A DNA stretch of 50,679 bases from CAXBCP01 sp038120765 (GCA_038120765.1 JAYOMI010000015.1:1-50679), one strand, 5' to 3'. Positions 1 to 9,019 are shown, counted from the stretch's first letter. Made by a program: numbers and translations. The notes: generated by a model not told the origin, from the sequence alone.

Positions 1-2
1 GG

Positions 3-290
3 TATGGCGTCCTGATAGCGGCGATGGCTCTGGGAACGGGGATTATCAGTCTTGTCGGCGCGTTGGGGGCCGCGCTTTCCCTTGGCTCCCGGCGGAGCGG
101 CGTATTGCTGTCCCTGCTGGTTCTGCCGCTGGTGATACCGGTCCTGATCTTCGGCGCCGGCGCAGTGGATGCCGCCATCGGCGGGTTCGCGGCGTCCCAG
201 CAATTGCTGGTGCTGGGGGGACTGCTGATCGGCTGTCTTGCCGTCTGTCCCTGGGGCTGCGCGGTGGCGCTCCGCCTCGCGGCGGAGTAG
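3..290 (+). CDS. ccmB: Haem exporter permease CcmB, 3' end only
   Basis: The reading frame is open from the left edge of the window, so the 5' part lies outside; 95 C-terminal residues remain. They are very hydrophobic and contain the PLVIPVLIFGAGAVDAA stretch typical of the CcmB C-terminal half, where a polar-poor helix is followed by a short loop. In the known system CcmB is the membrane subunit of the CcmAB ATPase, which drives release of holo-CcmE during cytochrome c maturation. The downstream genes ccmC to ccmI fit this. A lipocalin-like gene separates it from ccmC. Confidence 0.85.
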   Translation, partial: YGVLIAAMALGTGIISLVGALGAALSLGSRRSGVLLSLLVLPLVIPVLIFGAGAVDAAIGGFAASQQLLVLGGLLIGCLAVCPWGCAVALRLAAE

Positions 291-389
291 CGGGCGCATC
301 AGAAGCCGGCAAAAGCGTAGGCGTTGAATTTCAGTGTCAGTAAAGGTGAGGGGCGATCATGCCCCTGACCGGTTCAGTCTGGAAACCGC

Positions 390-833
390 ATGGACGGAAG
401 CGACGCGATCATCAGCGGCCTGGCGCCGGTCCGGGGGATCGATCTCTCGGGGGCATGGCATCTCGCCGATTGCTCCATGGTCTATGCGGACGGCAGGGTT
501 CAGCGGCCATGGGGACACAGTGCATCGGGTTACCTGATCTACGCGCCCGAGGGCCATATGTGCAAAGCGCTGAACTATCCGAAACCGGACGGCTCCATTG
601 CCTGTATATCCTGTTGCGGCCGTTTCGAAGTGGTCGGCGACCGGGTGCGGCACCTGATTTCGGTGAGCGCAGACATCAACGACATCGGGACAACCGAGGA
701 ACATACCATTGCCCTCTCCCATGGCCGCCTGACCCTCACCGCCGCGCCGGCGCCGGCAGGCGGTCCCGGTTCGGTCATTCATTATATATGGGACAGGGCA
801 GAAGCGGCGCTGCCCGCCGCCCCATTCCGATGA
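390..833 (+). CDS. Lipocalin-like domain protein within the ccm cluster
   Basis: 147 residues, without a signal peptide or membrane segment. The central stretch GYLIYAPEGHMCKAL and the opening LSGAWHL resemble the small lipocalin-like family of bacterial proteins, in which a G-x-W strand is followed by a GY(L/I)xYxPxG strand. There is an unusual cysteine pair (CISCC, around residue 70). The start is ATG with only a weak upstream TGGAAA. It sits 99 bases after ccmB and about 135 bases before ccmC, on the same strand. No role in haem handling is known to me; a small-molecule-binding barrel is the family-based guess. Confidence 0.6.
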   Translation: MDGSDAIISGLAPVRGIDLSGAWHLADCSMVYADGRVQRPWGHSASGYLIYAPEGHMCKALNYPKPDGSIACISCCGRFEVVGDRVRHLISVSADINDIGTTEEHTIALSHGRLTLTAAPAPAGGPGSVIHYIWDRAEAALPAAPFR

Positions 834-899
834 TAGCAACGCCTCTGTCCATAAAGGGAAAAGAGCTTCAATCGCGGCCCTTAAGCGGGTAATCCTGTG

Positions 900-927
900 T
901 TGTCCGGAGAGACGGCAGCCTTATATA
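900..927 (+). promoter_or_regulatory. Possible promoter ahead of ccmC
   Basis: TTGTCC at 900-905 and TATATA at 922-927 are separated by 16 bases, about 40 bases before the chosen ccmC start. This would give ccmC-ccmI their own promoter, independent of ccmB. It is a by-eye match to the sigma-70 consensus only. Confidence 0.35.
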
Positions 928-968
928 GAGAGAGCCGCATCCGGACCAAGGGAGGGAAACCGGAAACG

Positions 969-1712
969 ATGCTTCACAGATTTGCCAATCCGACCCGGTT
1001 CCTGCGGCTGGCCAACGCGGTCCTGCCCTGGGCGACGGGGCTGACCGTGGTCCTGATCGGCACGGGGCTTTATTACGCCTTCGGACCTTCACCCGCCGAC
1101 TATCAGCAGGGCGAGACGGTGCGCATCATGTATGTCCATGTGCCGTCGGCGTGGATGGCGATGTTCGCCTACGCCTTTATTGCCGTGGCGAGCGCCGTGG
1201 GGCTTATCTGGAAACACCCGGTGGCCCATGTCTGTGCCCTGGCCGCCGCACCTGTCGGCGCCTGCTTCACCCTGATCTGCCTGACCACGGGATCGCTCTG
1301 GGGCAAACCGATGTGGGGCACATGGTGGGTATGGGATGCCCGCCTGACCTCGGTGCTGGTGCTGTTTTTCCTCTATCTCGGCTTTATCGCGCTGGCCAAC
1401 GCGTTCGACGATGCCGCCAGAGGCGAAAAGGCCTCCGCGATCCTCGCCCTGGTCGGGGCGGTCAACCTGCCGATCATCAAGTTTTCCGTCGACTGGTGGA
1501 ATACCCTGCACCAGCCGGCAAGCATCTCCAGGATCGATATGCCCGCAGTGCATTCGTCGATGCTGATCCCGCTTTTGCTGATGGCCGCCGGCTTTACGAT
1601 GCTGTTCGTCGTTCTGGTCATTGTCCGGGCGCGCGCCGAACTGGCGGATCGCCGGATCAACGGGCTGCGCGCCGCGCGGATTCACGCCGAAACGGCACAG
1701 AATGTCGCCTGA
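969..1712 (+). CDS. ccmC: Haem transporter / CcmE haem-loading protein CcmC
   Basis: 247 residues from the ATG at 969, which follows a GGGAGG ribosome site at about 951-957. A longer frame from 897 lacks such a site and adds a non-conserved leader. CcmC is a polytopic inner-membrane protein that presents haem on its periplasmic face and attaches it to CcmE. The tryptophan-rich haem-binding motif W116-G-T-W-W-V-W-D123 is intact, and several hydrophobic helices follow. It is followed after about 205 bases, including a palindromic repeat, by ccmD. Confidence 0.95.
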   Translation: MLHRFANPTRFLRLANAVLPWATGLTVVLIGTGLYYAFGPSPADYQQGETVRIMYVHVPSAWMAMFAYAFIAVASAVGLIWKHPVAHVCALAAAPVGACFTLICLTTGSLWGKPMWGTWWVWDARLTSVLVLFFLYLGFIALANAFDDAARGEKASAILALVGAVNLPIIKFSVDWWNTLHQPASISRIDMPAVHSSMLIPLLLMAAGFTMLFVVLVIVRARAELADRRINGLRAARIHAETAQNVA

Positions 1713-1810
1713 GCCGCGATGCGCAGAGTGTCGCACGCAGTATGCAGGGCTGAAATCGGCCCTATATTTGTTTACAGGATGATGATGAATCCAGCTGTCT
1801 CCCCAAACCC

Positions 1811-1883
1811 GTCATCCCCGCGAAAGCGGGGGCCGTTGTGTATGGAAAACCGTCCCACTAAGAGTCCCGCCTTCGCGGGAATA
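1811..1883. repeat. Dispersed palindromic repeat (CGCGAAAGCGGG type) before ccmD
   Basis: GTCATCCCCGCGAAAGCGGG is followed, some 45 bases on, by the partly complementary CCCGCCTTCGCGGGAATAT. Each half is itself a hairpin. The type is widespread in proteobacterial intergenic DNA. Here it splits the otherwise tight ccmC-ccmD spacing and ends just before the ccmD ribosome site, so it may form an mRNA hairpin. Confidence 0.7.
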
Positions 1884-1917
1884 TGGGCGCATGGCCATTC
1901 GTTCCGGGAGACATGCC

Positions 1918-2157
1918 GTGGCTGAGTATTTCAGCATGGGCAGTCATGGCGGCTTCATCTGGAGCGCCTGGGGCATTGCGATCGCGTTGCTGTCGGTCCT
2001 GGTGGTTGCCAGCGTCAGGTCCATGCGCGCGCGGGAGCGCGAGCTTGCCCGGATGGAAGCCGAAGCGCCCCGGCGGCGGCGGCGCGCCGGAGCGGGTAAA
2101 CCCGCCGCGCCTGGCACCAGGCCCGACACCGCGACAGCCACAGGGGAAAACCCGTGA
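1918..2157 (+). CDS. ccmD: Haem exporter accessory protein CcmD
   Basis: I place the start at the GTG at 1918, preceded by GGGAG at 1906-1910. It gives (M)AEYFSMGSHGGFIWSAWG, matching the usual CcmD opening; the frame from 1891 adds a non-conserved leader. The protein has 79 residues: a short periplasmic end, one membrane helix (about residues 14-33) and a basic, proline/arginine-rich cytoplasmic tail. CcmD holds CcmC and CcmE together with CcmAB so that loaded CcmE is released. The tail is longer than in many relatives. The stop overlaps the ccmE start by four bases. Confidence 0.88.
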   Translation: MAEYFSMGSHGGFIWSAWGIAIALLSVLVVASVRSMRARERELARMEAEAPRRRRRAGAGKPAAPGTRPDTATATGENP

Positions 2158-2669
2158 CGCGCAAACGCCGCCGTCTTACCGTCGTATTGCTGGGCGGCCT
2201 GATGCTGGCGACGGCGGCAGCCCTGGTGCTGACCGCGTTCGAGGACAGTATCGTCTTCTTCCACACGCCGACCGATATCGCCACCAAGAAGGACCTTCAG
2301 GCCGACCGGCGGCTGCGGGTCGGCGGCATCGTGAAGGAGAAAAGCTGGAACAAGGAAGCCGACGGGCTGACCAATGCCTTCGTTGTCACCGATCTTACCC
2401 ATGAAATCCGCGTCGCCTACAAGGGCATCATCCCCGATCTGTTCCGCGAAGGTCAGGGTGTGGTAGTCGAAGGACGGCTCTTGCCGGATGGCAGCTTCCG
2501 CGCGGACGAGGTGCTGGCAAAGCATGACGAGAACTACATGCCGAAAGAAGTGGCCGAGGCGCTCAAAAAGTCCGGCCAGTGGAAAGGCGGCGCGGTCACA
2601 GGAACGCCGGACGGCGGTAAACCCTATGGTGGACAGCCCTACGGTGGCCAGAAAGGGAGCAGCCAGTGA
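2154..2669 (+). CDS. ccmE: Cytochrome c maturation haem chaperone CcmE
   Basis: 171 residues with a GTG start overlapping the ccmD stop (GTGA). A basic N-terminus and one membrane anchor (about residues 8-28) precede a periplasmic beta-barrel domain. The haem-attachment motif H124-D-E-N-Y128 is present; in the family this histidine forms a covalent bond to haem and the tyrosine supports it. The C-terminus is glycine-rich and flexible, as usual. CcmE takes haem from CcmC and hands it to CcmF. The stop overlaps the ccmF start. Confidence 0.96.
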   Translation: MTRKRRRLTVVLLGGLMLATAAALVLTAFEDSIVFFHTPTDIATKKDLQADRRLRVGGIVKEKSWNKEADGLTNAFVVTDLTHEIRVAYKGIIPDLFREGQGVVVEGRLLPDGSFRADEVLAKHDENYMPKEVAEALKKSGQWKGGAVTGTPDGGKPYGGQPYGGQKGSSQ

Positions 2670-4648
2670 TTGCTGAAATCGGTCATTACGCCGTCGTCCT
2701 CGCCTTCATGCTTTCGATCGCCCAGGGCATCCTGCCGCTCGTCGGCGCGCAGCGGAACGATACCGCGCTGATGGGCGTCGCGGCGCCCGCCGCATACGGC
2801 CAGTTTGTGTTCGTCCTGATCGCGTTCTGCGCGCTGACCTACGCCTATGTGGTGTCCGATTTTTCGGTGGCGCTCGTCGCCCAGACATCCCACACGCTCA
2901 AACCGATGCTCTACAAGGTGTCCGGCGTCTGGGGAAATCACGAAGGCTCGATGCTGCTGTGGATTCTGATCCTCGCGCTGTTCGGCTTCATGGTCGCCCG
3001 GTTCGGCCGCAACCTGCCGGCAGGTTTGCGGGCCCGCGTGCTCGGCATCCAGGGGCTGATCGGCGTCGGCTTTCTCGCCTTCCTGCTTTTTACATCCAAC
3101 CCGTTTCTGCGCCTCGACCCCGCCCCGTTCGAGGGTGCGGGCCTGAACCCCCTGTTGCAGGACCCCGGCCTCGCCTTCCATCCGCCGTTCCTGTATCTCG
3201 GCTATGTCGGGTTTTCGATGGCGTTTTCATTCGCCGTCGCCGCGCTGATCGAAGGCCGGGTCGACCCCGCCTGGGCACGCTGGGTGCGGCCCTGGACGCT
3301 GGTCGCCTGGACCACCCTGACCATCGGCATCGCGCTGGGCAGCTGGTGGGCCTATTACGAGCTGGGCTGGGGCGGCTGGTGGTTCTGGGACCCGGTGGAA
3401 AACGCCTCATTCCTGCCCTGGCTGGTGGGCACCGCGCTGCTCCATTCGGCCCTGGTGGTTGAACGCCGCGACACCCTCAAAAGCTGGACCATCCTGCTCG
3501 CGATCATCGCCTTCGGCATGTCGCTTCTCGGCACCTTCCTGGTGCGCTCCGGCCTGCTGACGTCGGTCCACACCTTCGCGACCGACCCGGAACGCGGCGT
3601 GTTCATTCTCGGCCTGTTCATCATCGTCATTGGCGGCGCGCTCGTCCTGTATGCGATCCGCGCGCCCATGCTCAAGGGCGGCGGGCTGTTCGCCCCGGTG
3701 AGCCGCGAAGGCGCCCTGGTGCTCAACAACCTGCTGCTCGCCACCGCCACCGCCGTGGTCTTTCTCGGCACGCTTTATCCGCTGGCGCTCGATGCGGTGG
3801 GCGGCGGCAAGGTGTCGGTCGGCGCACCCTTCTTCAATGCGACCTTCGTGCCGCTGATGGTGCCGCTGCTGATCGCCTGCCCCATCGGCGCGATGATGGC
3901 GTGGAAGCGGGGCGACCTGCCCGGCGTTGTCGGGCGGCTGAAAGTCGCCGTCGGCCTTGCCCTGCTGGTGGCGCTGGCCACCGTGATGATCGACGGCAAT
4001 ACCGATATCGTCGCGGCGCTGGCCATGGGCGTCGCCGCCTGGCTGGTGGCGGGGGCCGCCGTCGATATCGCCGAACGTACCGGCCTGTTCCGGATGCCCC
4101 TACCGGATACGCTGCGCCGCGCGGCCAACCTGCCGCGATCCGCCTGGGGGACCGCCATCGCCCATAGCGCGCTCGGCATCATGGTCGCCGGCATTACGGC
4201 ATCTTCGTCCTGGCAGACCGAACGCATCCAGATCGTGCGCCCGGGCGACACGGTCGCGCTCGGCGGTTACGAGGTCACCTTCAAGGGGGCCGGCAATGTA
4301 CCGGGACCGAACTATGTCGCGCTGCGCGGAACGTTCGACGTCACCGCCGACGGCCGGAAGATTACCACGCTGTATCCGGAAAAACGCGACTACCCGGCGG
4401 AAAAGTCCAACACCAACGAAGCCGCCATTCACACCACGCCGCTTGCCGACCTGTACGTGGTTCTCGGCGATTCCGACGGCAAGGGCGGCTGGGCGACGCG
4501 GATATATCACAACCCGCTGGTGCCCTGGATCTGGGCGGGCGCGATTTTCATGGCCATCGGGGGCATAGTATCGCTGAGCGACCGCCGCCTTCGGGTCGGC
4601 GCGCCGAAGCGCGCGGCGAGCAAGACGCCGGTCGCAGAACCCGCGTGA
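2666..4648 (+). CDS. ccmF: Cytochrome c haem lyase subunit CcmF
   Basis: 660 residues, GTG start overlapping the ccmE stop by four bases. This is a large polytopic inner-membrane protein with the haem-handling signature W235-G-G-W-W-F-W-D242 followed by PVENASFLPW. The length is normal for the family (about 630-670). CcmF takes haem from CcmE and, with CcmH and CcmI, attaches it to the CXXCH cysteines of apocytochromes. A periplasmic domain lies between the last helices, and the C-terminal tail after the final helix is short and basic. Confidence 0.97.
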   Translation: MIAEIGHYAVVLAFMLSIAQGILPLVGAQRNDTALMGVAAPAAYGQFVFVLIAFCALTYAYVVSDFSVALVAQTSHTLKPMLYKVSGVWGNHEGSMLLWILILALFGFMVARFGRNLPAGLRARVLGIQGLIGVGFLAFLLFTSNPFLRLDPAPFEGAGLNPLLQDPGLAFHPPFLYLGYVGFSMAFSFAVAALIEGRVDPAWARWVRPWTLVAWTTLTIGIALGSWWAYYELGWGGWWFWDPVENASFLPWLVGTALLHSALVVERRDTLKSWTILLAIIAFGMSLLGTFLVRSGLLTSVHTFATDPERGVFILGLFIIVIGGALVLYAIRAPMLKGGGLFAPVSREGALVLNNLLLATATAVVFLGTLYPLALDAVGGGKVSVGAPFFNATFVPLMVPLLIACPIGAMMAWKRGDLPGVVGRLKVAVGLALLVALATVMIDGNTDIVAALAMGVAAWLVAGAAVDIAERTGLFRMPLPDTLRRAANLPRSAWGTAIAHSALGIMVAGITASSSWQTERIQIVRPGDTVALGGYEVTFKGAGNVPGPNYVALRGTFDVTADGRKITTLYPEKRDYPAEKSNTNEAAIHTTPLADLYVVLGDSDGKGGWATRIYHNPLVPWIWAGAIFMAIGGIVSLSDRRLRVGAPKRAASKTPVAEPA

Positions 4649-4670
4649 CCGTCCAGGAAAGCCCCGTCTG

Positions 4671-5279
4671 ATGCTTCGCCCGATCACCATCATACCGGTC
4701 GCCATTTTTGCCGCCCTTGCGGCCGTGTTCGGCGTGTATCTCTGGCAGGTCGGCCCGGGCGGCAAGGATATCTCGCAGATTCCGTCGGCGATGATCGACA
4801 AGCCGGCGCCGCAATTCGACCTGCAGCCGATCGGGAATATGCCGGAAACGCTCAAGGTGCCCGGTTTCAAAACCGCGGATCTCAAGGGCAAGGTCTCTCT
4901 GGTCAATGTCTGGGCGTCATGGTGCCCGCCCTGCCGCATCGAGCACCCCGTCCTCATGACCCTTGCGGAACAGGGGATCCCGATTTACGGCATCAACTAC
5001 AAGGACAAGCCGGAGGACGCGATACGCTTCCTCAGCCAGCTCGGGAATCCGTTCAAACAGATCGGCGTGGACAATACGGGCCGTACCGCTATCGACTGGG
5101 GCGTGTACGGCTATCCGGAGACCTTCATCGTCGATGCGTCGGGGCATATCCGCTACCGCCATGTCGGCCAGATCTATCCCCACCAGCTCGACTCGCTGAT
5201 CCTGCCCCTGATGAAGCAGGCCGCCCAATCGGTCGCGGGCGACGCCAGGACAGGGACTGCGGAGGCGGGCGGGTCATGA
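4671..5279 (+). CDS. ccmG: Thiol:disulfide oxidoreductase CcmG/DsbE
   Basis: 202 residues. One N-terminal membrane anchor (residues 5-25) is followed by a periplasmic thioredoxin fold with active site W-C85-P-P-C88. The usual GVYGYPETFIVD cis-proline region is present further on. The protein keeps apocytochrome CXXCH cysteines, or CcmH, reduced before haem ligation. It starts 22 bases after ccmF, and its stop overlaps the ccmH start (ATGA at 5276-5279). The tail after residue 185 is low-complexity. Confidence 0.95.
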   Translation: MLRPITIIPVAIFAALAAVFGVYLWQVGPGGKDISQIPSAMIDKPAPQFDLQPIGNMPETLKVPGFKTADLKGKVSLVNVWASWCPPCRIEHPVLMTLAEQGIPIYGINYKDKPEDAIRFLSQLGNPFKQIGVDNTGRTAIDWGVYGYPETFIVDASGHIRYRHVGQIYPHQLDSLILPLMKQAAQSVAGDARTGTAEAGGS

Positions 5280-5779
5280 GACTGGTCCTGTTCACCCTCG
5301 CCCTGTTGGCAGCGCCGCTCATCGCGCCCGGGCTCTCGCTCTATGCGCCGGCCCCGGCGCTGGCATTGCAGCCGGATGAGATCCTGAAAGACCCGGCGCT
5401 GGAGGCCCGCGCCCGCGAAATCAGCAAGGAACTGCGCTGCCTGGTCTGCCAGAACCAGTCGATCGACGATTCGGACGCGACGCTGGCGCGCGATCTGCGC
5501 ATCCTTGTGCGCGACCGGCTTAAGGCCGGCGATACCGACGCCGAGGCGGTCGAGTTTATCGTCGAGCGCTATGGCGACTTCGTGCTGCTGCGCCCGCCGT
5601 TCAAGAATTCGACACTGATCCTGTGGATCGGCCCCGGCGTCATTTTCCTGCTCGGGATCATCGGCGTCACCCTGTGGCACCGACGCCGCCGCGAGGCGGT
5701 CGCCGCCCCTGTCGCCCCTCTCAGCGCTGCCGAGCGCGACCAGGTCGATGCCCTTCTGGCGGAAAAATCCGACCGATGA
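5276..5779 (+). CDS. ccmH: Cytochrome c maturation thioredoxin-like protein CcmH
   Basis: 167 residues. The ATG at 5276 overlaps the ccmG stop and begins a clear signal sequence; the open frame extends upstream only as an overlap with ccmG. The family motif L-R-C55-L-V-C58-Q-N-Q-S-I lies in the periplasmic three-helix domain, and one C-terminal membrane helix (about residues 108-130) follows. CcmH interacts with apocytochrome thiols and CcmF. This is the short form, without a fused TPR domain; the TPR part is the separate ccmI next door, as is usual in Alphaproteobacteria. Confidence 0.95.
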   Translation: MRLVLFTLALLAAPLIAPGLSLYAPAPALALQPDEILKDPALEARAREISKELRCLVCQNQSIDDSDATLARDLRILVRDRLKAGDTDAEAVEFIVERYGDFVLLRPPFKNSTLILWIGPGVIFLLGIIGVTLWHRRRREAVAAPVAPLSAAERDQVDALLAEKSDR

Positions 5780-7182
5780 TTCTCGGGATCGCGCTGACCG
5801 TCATGACGCTGGCCGCCATCGCGCTGGTCGTCCTCCCGCTGATCCGCAGCAACCGGGCCGCGGCCACGCGCGCCACCTACGAGATAGAGATTTACCGCGA
5901 CCAGCTGGAAGAAGTGGACCGCGATGTCGCGCGCGGCGTGATCGGTGCGGACGAGGCCGAGGCCGCACGGACGGAAATCAGCCGCCGCATGCTGGCGGCC
6001 AGCGAGGGCGCGGACACGGCGAAGTCCGAAGCCCCCGCGGGCACACCGCGGCGTATCACCGCGATCGTCACCGGTCTCTGCGTGCCGGCGCTGGCCGCCT
6101 TTGTCTATGTCACCTATGGCAGCCCCGACCTGCCGGGCAAACCCGCCGCCGAGGTTCGGGCCGCGAACGGCGCCGGCCAACAGGCGCCCAGCGGCGACGC
6201 AGAGCAACGGCTTGCCGTATCCCGCCTCGCCGCCGCGCTGGAGCAAAATCCTGCCGACCTGGATAGCTGGGCCTCGCTCGGCAGCGTGCTGACGCAGATG
6301 AAGCGTCACCGCCAGGCCGCCGTCGCCTATTCGCAGGCCATGCGCCTTGCGCCCGGCAATGCCGAATTCGCCTCCCGCGCGGGCGAAGCGCTGACCCTGG
6401 CCGCGGACGGACAGGTGACGCCGGACGCGCAGGCGGCCTTTACCGAAGCCCTGCGCCGCAACCCGGCAGAGCCGCGCGCGCAGTATTATCAGGGTGTCGC
6501 CGATCAACAGGGCGGGCGGTTGCGGTCCGCCCTCGAACGCTGGATTGCGCTCGAGGCCGCGTCGCCGCCCGATGCGCCCTGGCTCCAGTTCCTGCGGCCC
6601 CGGATCGCGCGGCTTGCCGCCGAGATCGGCATGGACAGCAATGCCCTCGCCGCCCTGCGCGAACGCCCGCCGCCCCTTGCCGTAGCACCAAGCCCGACCC
6701 GCGAACAGATGGAAGCGGCACAGAACATGTCCGCCGAAGACCGCCAGGCGATGATCCGCAACATGGTCGACGGCCTTGCCGAAAAACTGAAAGACAATCC
6801 GGACGACGTGGCCGGCTGGCTGCGCCTCGGCCGCGCCCGCGGCGTGCTCGGCGATCGCGCCGCGGCGAAGGACGCCTATGCGAAGGCCGCCGCGCTGCGT
6901 CCCGACGATGTCGAAATCCTGGTCTCCTACGCCGATGCGATCGTCAGCGCCGCCGAACCGGCCCCGCCGCCGCGGGCCGAGCTGGAACCCGTCGTCAACC
7001 GCATCCTCGCCCGCGATCCGGACGAGCCGCGGGCGCTCTGGCTGTCGGGCGCGCTCGCCCTGTCGGCAGGCGATACGAAAACCGCGCGCACCCGGTGGAC
7101 ACGGCTGCTCGAATTCGTCGACCCGAACGGCATCCAGTACGTCCAGCTGAAGAAACAGCTCGACGCGCTGAAGGATGAATAA
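5776..7182 (+). CDS. ccmI: Cytochrome c maturation protein CcmI (CycH), TPR apocytochrome chaperone
   Basis: 468 residues from the ATG at 5776, overlapping the ccmH stop by four bases. Two membrane helices (about residues 1-20 and 95-112) flank a cytoplasmic coiled-coil-like loop starting at YEIEIYRDQLEEVDRD. The large periplasmic part contains tetratricopeptide-type repeats (for example around LDSWASLGSVLTQMKR and VAGWLRLGRARGVLGD). CcmI binds the C-terminal helix of apocytochromes and delivers them to CcmFH. It is the last gene of the cluster; a convergent MarR gene lies 40 bases on, with no clear terminator hairpin visible between them. Confidence 0.93.
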   Translation: MILGIALTVMTLAAIALVVLPLIRSNRAAATRATYEIEIYRDQLEEVDRDVARGVIGADEAEAARTEISRRMLAASEGADTAKSEAPAGTPRRITAIVTGLCVPALAAFVYVTYGSPDLPGKPAAEVRAANGAGQQAPSGDAEQRLAVSRLAAALEQNPADLDSWASLGSVLTQMKRHRQAAVAYSQAMRLAPGNAEFASRAGEALTLAADGQVTPDAQAAFTEALRRNPAEPRAQYYQGVADQQGGRLRSALERWIALEAASPPDAPWLQFLRPRIARLAAEIGMDSNALAALRERPPPLAVAPSPTREQMEAAQNMSAEDRQAMIRNMVDGLAEKLKDNPDDVAGWLRLGRARGVLGDRAAAKDAYAKAAALRPDDVEILVSYADAIVSAAEPAPPPRAELEPVVNRILARDPDEPRALWLSGALALSAGDTKTARTRWTRLLEFVDPNGIQYVQLKKQLDALKDE

Positions 7183-7222
7183 ACCTCACTTTTGAGTCAG
7201 GCCGGCGGCTGAACCGCAGCAC

Positions 7223-7708
7223 CTAGGACGCGTCGCCCGCGAGATTCTCGATCATCGCCAGCAGCGTTTCCCGCAGGATGCGGATGTTCTCGGGCGGGAT
7301 ACCCTGCACGGCGATGCGGTTCACCTCTTCGGCGAGCGGCACCAGCACATCGCGCAGGGCCGCGCCTTCGGGCGTCAGGTACACATAGAATTTCCGTTTG
7401 TTGCCCGGCTTGTGACGGCGCGTGACATAGCCCTTTGCCATCAGCGCCTTGACCGCCGCGAAGGTCGTGGGCTCGGTGACGCCTGCGGCATCGCTCAGTT
7501 CCTTCTGGGTCAGGCCGTCGCGGTCCCACAGCACCCGCAGGAACGACCAGTGGCCGAACGGAATATCATGGGCCGCGAGCAGCGGCGCCAGACCCTGGCC
7601 GAGGCTGCGCCCCGCATCGCGGATCAGATGGGCGAGCCGGTCATTCGGCACCGCATCGCGCCAATGCTGCAGGATCAGCCGGGAATCGCCGGCGGGCAGG
7701 TCGGCCAT
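7223..7708 (-). CDS. MarR-family transcriptional regulator
   Basis: 161 residues with a winged-helix core: GLTQKELSDAAGVTEPTT is the recognition helix region, and the wing is at RRHKPGNKRKFYVYLT. Its ATG overlaps by one base the TAA stop of the upstream oxidoreductase gene (TAATG), so the two are translationally coupled and cotranscribed from the divergent promoter region near 9040. MarR proteins are usually dimeric repressors relieved by small phenolic ligands. A perfect palindrome at 9049-9066 is the best operator candidate. The ligand cannot be told from sequence. Confidence 0.85.
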   Translation of the reverse strand: MADLPAGDSRLILQHWRDAVPNDRLAHLIRDAGRSLGQGLAPLLAAHDIPFGHWSFLRVLWDRDGLTQKELSDAAGVTEPTTFAAVKALMAKGYVTRRHKPGNKRKFYVYLTPEGAALRDVLVPLAEEVNRIAVQGIPPENIRILRETLLAMIENLAGDAS

Positions 7709-8979
7709 TATCTGCTCTCGCTTGCGCTTTGCGACATGGGCGGCACCGGCACCTGATGGTGGAGACGCACTTCGCGGCCTTCATTCGCCGATTGCAGCAC
7801 CGCGCGGCAGACCTCCAGCGTGGCCCGGCCCCATTCGCCCGAATGCAGCGGCGGCACGTCCCCGAACACGGCGGCGCACAGCTCGTCGATCACCTCGCTG
7901 CGCGGCACCGCGGGCGGGGCCAGCGGAAAGCTCTCTATCCCGTCATCGGCATAGACGGTCACGGCGTCGGGGCCGGGACGGATATCGCCGCGCGGGCAGC
8001 TGACGATGAACAAGCCGAAATGTTCGTGGCTTTTGCCGGGCGGCGCCGATTTGGGCGCGCTGGCCCCGGCGGGGCCGCCATAGGCGCGGTCGGCCTTGAG
8101 CGCGGCCTCGGCCGCCGCATCGCCGATCTCGGCAAGTGCGCGCCGGGCGGCGCCGTAATTCGCCGGGTCCTTCATCGCGCCGGATTCGCCGCGCCAGCCG
8201 GTGAATTCATCGGAGTCGAAATGGCCGTATCCCGAATAGGTCAGGGTCGCGACCGCCCCGTCGGCGAATTTGAGCAGCGCGCTATAGACCCCTTCGGTCG
8301 GGCGGGCGGGATCGTAATTCCCGGTGGTCGAATAGACCGTCTCGACCATGCCACCGCCCAGCAGGCGGGCGATATCGATCTGGTGCGCGGCCTGGCTGAA
8401 CATCACGCCGCCGCCCTGCGCGGTATCGAGCTCTTCGGGCCGGCGCGGGCGGTAGATGAAATCGGTGTAGTTCATCGCGTTGATCAGCCGCGGCGGGCCG
8501 TAATTTCCGGTCTCGATCAGGCGGCGCGCTTCGAGGATCGGCGCGTCATAGCTGTGGCTGTGGCCGACAAGCAGATGCACCCCTGCCGCCTTCGCGGCAT
8601 CGATCATGCGCGTGCAGTCCCCGATGGTCAGCGCCATCGGCTTTTCGACCAGGATGTTCTTGCCGGCGCGCGCGGCGATTTCGGTGTGTTCCGCATGGAA
8701 CTGGTGCGGCGTCGCGACATAGACCGCATCGATATCCGCCTCGGCGCACATCGCCTCGACACTGTCATGGAATGTGCCGCCGAAATCGGCTTCGAAACGC
8801 TTCCCCGCCGCGGGCCGGGTATCGACCGCCGCGACGACGTCGAGCCGGGGGTGCAGGGCGAGGGTGGGCAGCATCACGGTGAATCCGCGGCCGAGACCGG
8901 CAATGCCGAGCTTCAGTTTTCTGCCGCTTTCTCTGCCGGTGGGGGCGATTGCGGGCGTTGACGCCGGTTTGTCTGTCAT
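7708..8979 (-). CDS. Gfo/Idh/MocA-family NAD(P)-dependent oxidoreductase
   Basis: 423 residues from the ATG at 8979 (MTDKPAS). An upstream in-frame ATG at 9036 would add 19 residues and run into the promoter region, so I prefer the later start. The N-terminal Rossmann fold has GIAGLGRGF near residue 25, and the family's catalytic EKP motif lies in ILVEKPMAL. The C-terminal alpha/beta domain follows. These enzymes oxidise or reduce hydroxyls of sugars, inositols or similar compounds; phthalate dihydrodiol-type dehydrogenases also belong here, which would suit the divergent Rieske oxygenase. The substrate is unknown. Confidence 0.85.
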   Translation of the reverse strand: MTDKPASTPAIAPTGRESGRKLKLGIAGLGRGFTVMLPTLALHPRLDVVAAVDTRPAAGKRFEADFGGTFHDSVEAMCAEADIDAVYVATPHQFHAEHTEIAARAGKNILVEKPMALTIGDCTRMIDAAKAAGVHLLVGHSHSYDAPILEARRLIETGNYGPPRLINAMNYTDFIYRPRRPEELDTAQGGGVMFSQAAHQIDIARLLGGGMVETVYSTTGNYDPARPTEGVYSALLKFADGAVATLTYSGYGHFDSDEFTGWRGESGAMKDPANYGAARRALAEIGDAAAEAALKADRAYGGPAGASAPKSAPPGKSHEHFGLFIVSCPRGDIRPGPDAVTVYADDGIESFPLAPPAVPRSEVIDELCAAVFGDVPPLHSGEWGRATLEVCRAVLQSANEGREVRLHHQVPVPPMSQSASESR

Positions 8980-9019
8980 TTTGCCATCTTGGAGACTGCG
9001 AGATAGCAGTCTAATCTTG

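Noticed and set aside
7729..8961. Plus-strand 410-codon frame opposite the Gfo/Idh/MocA gene
   Set aside because: Antisense shadow: the minus-strand product has a Rossmann motif and the EKP motif, and the plus frame has none.
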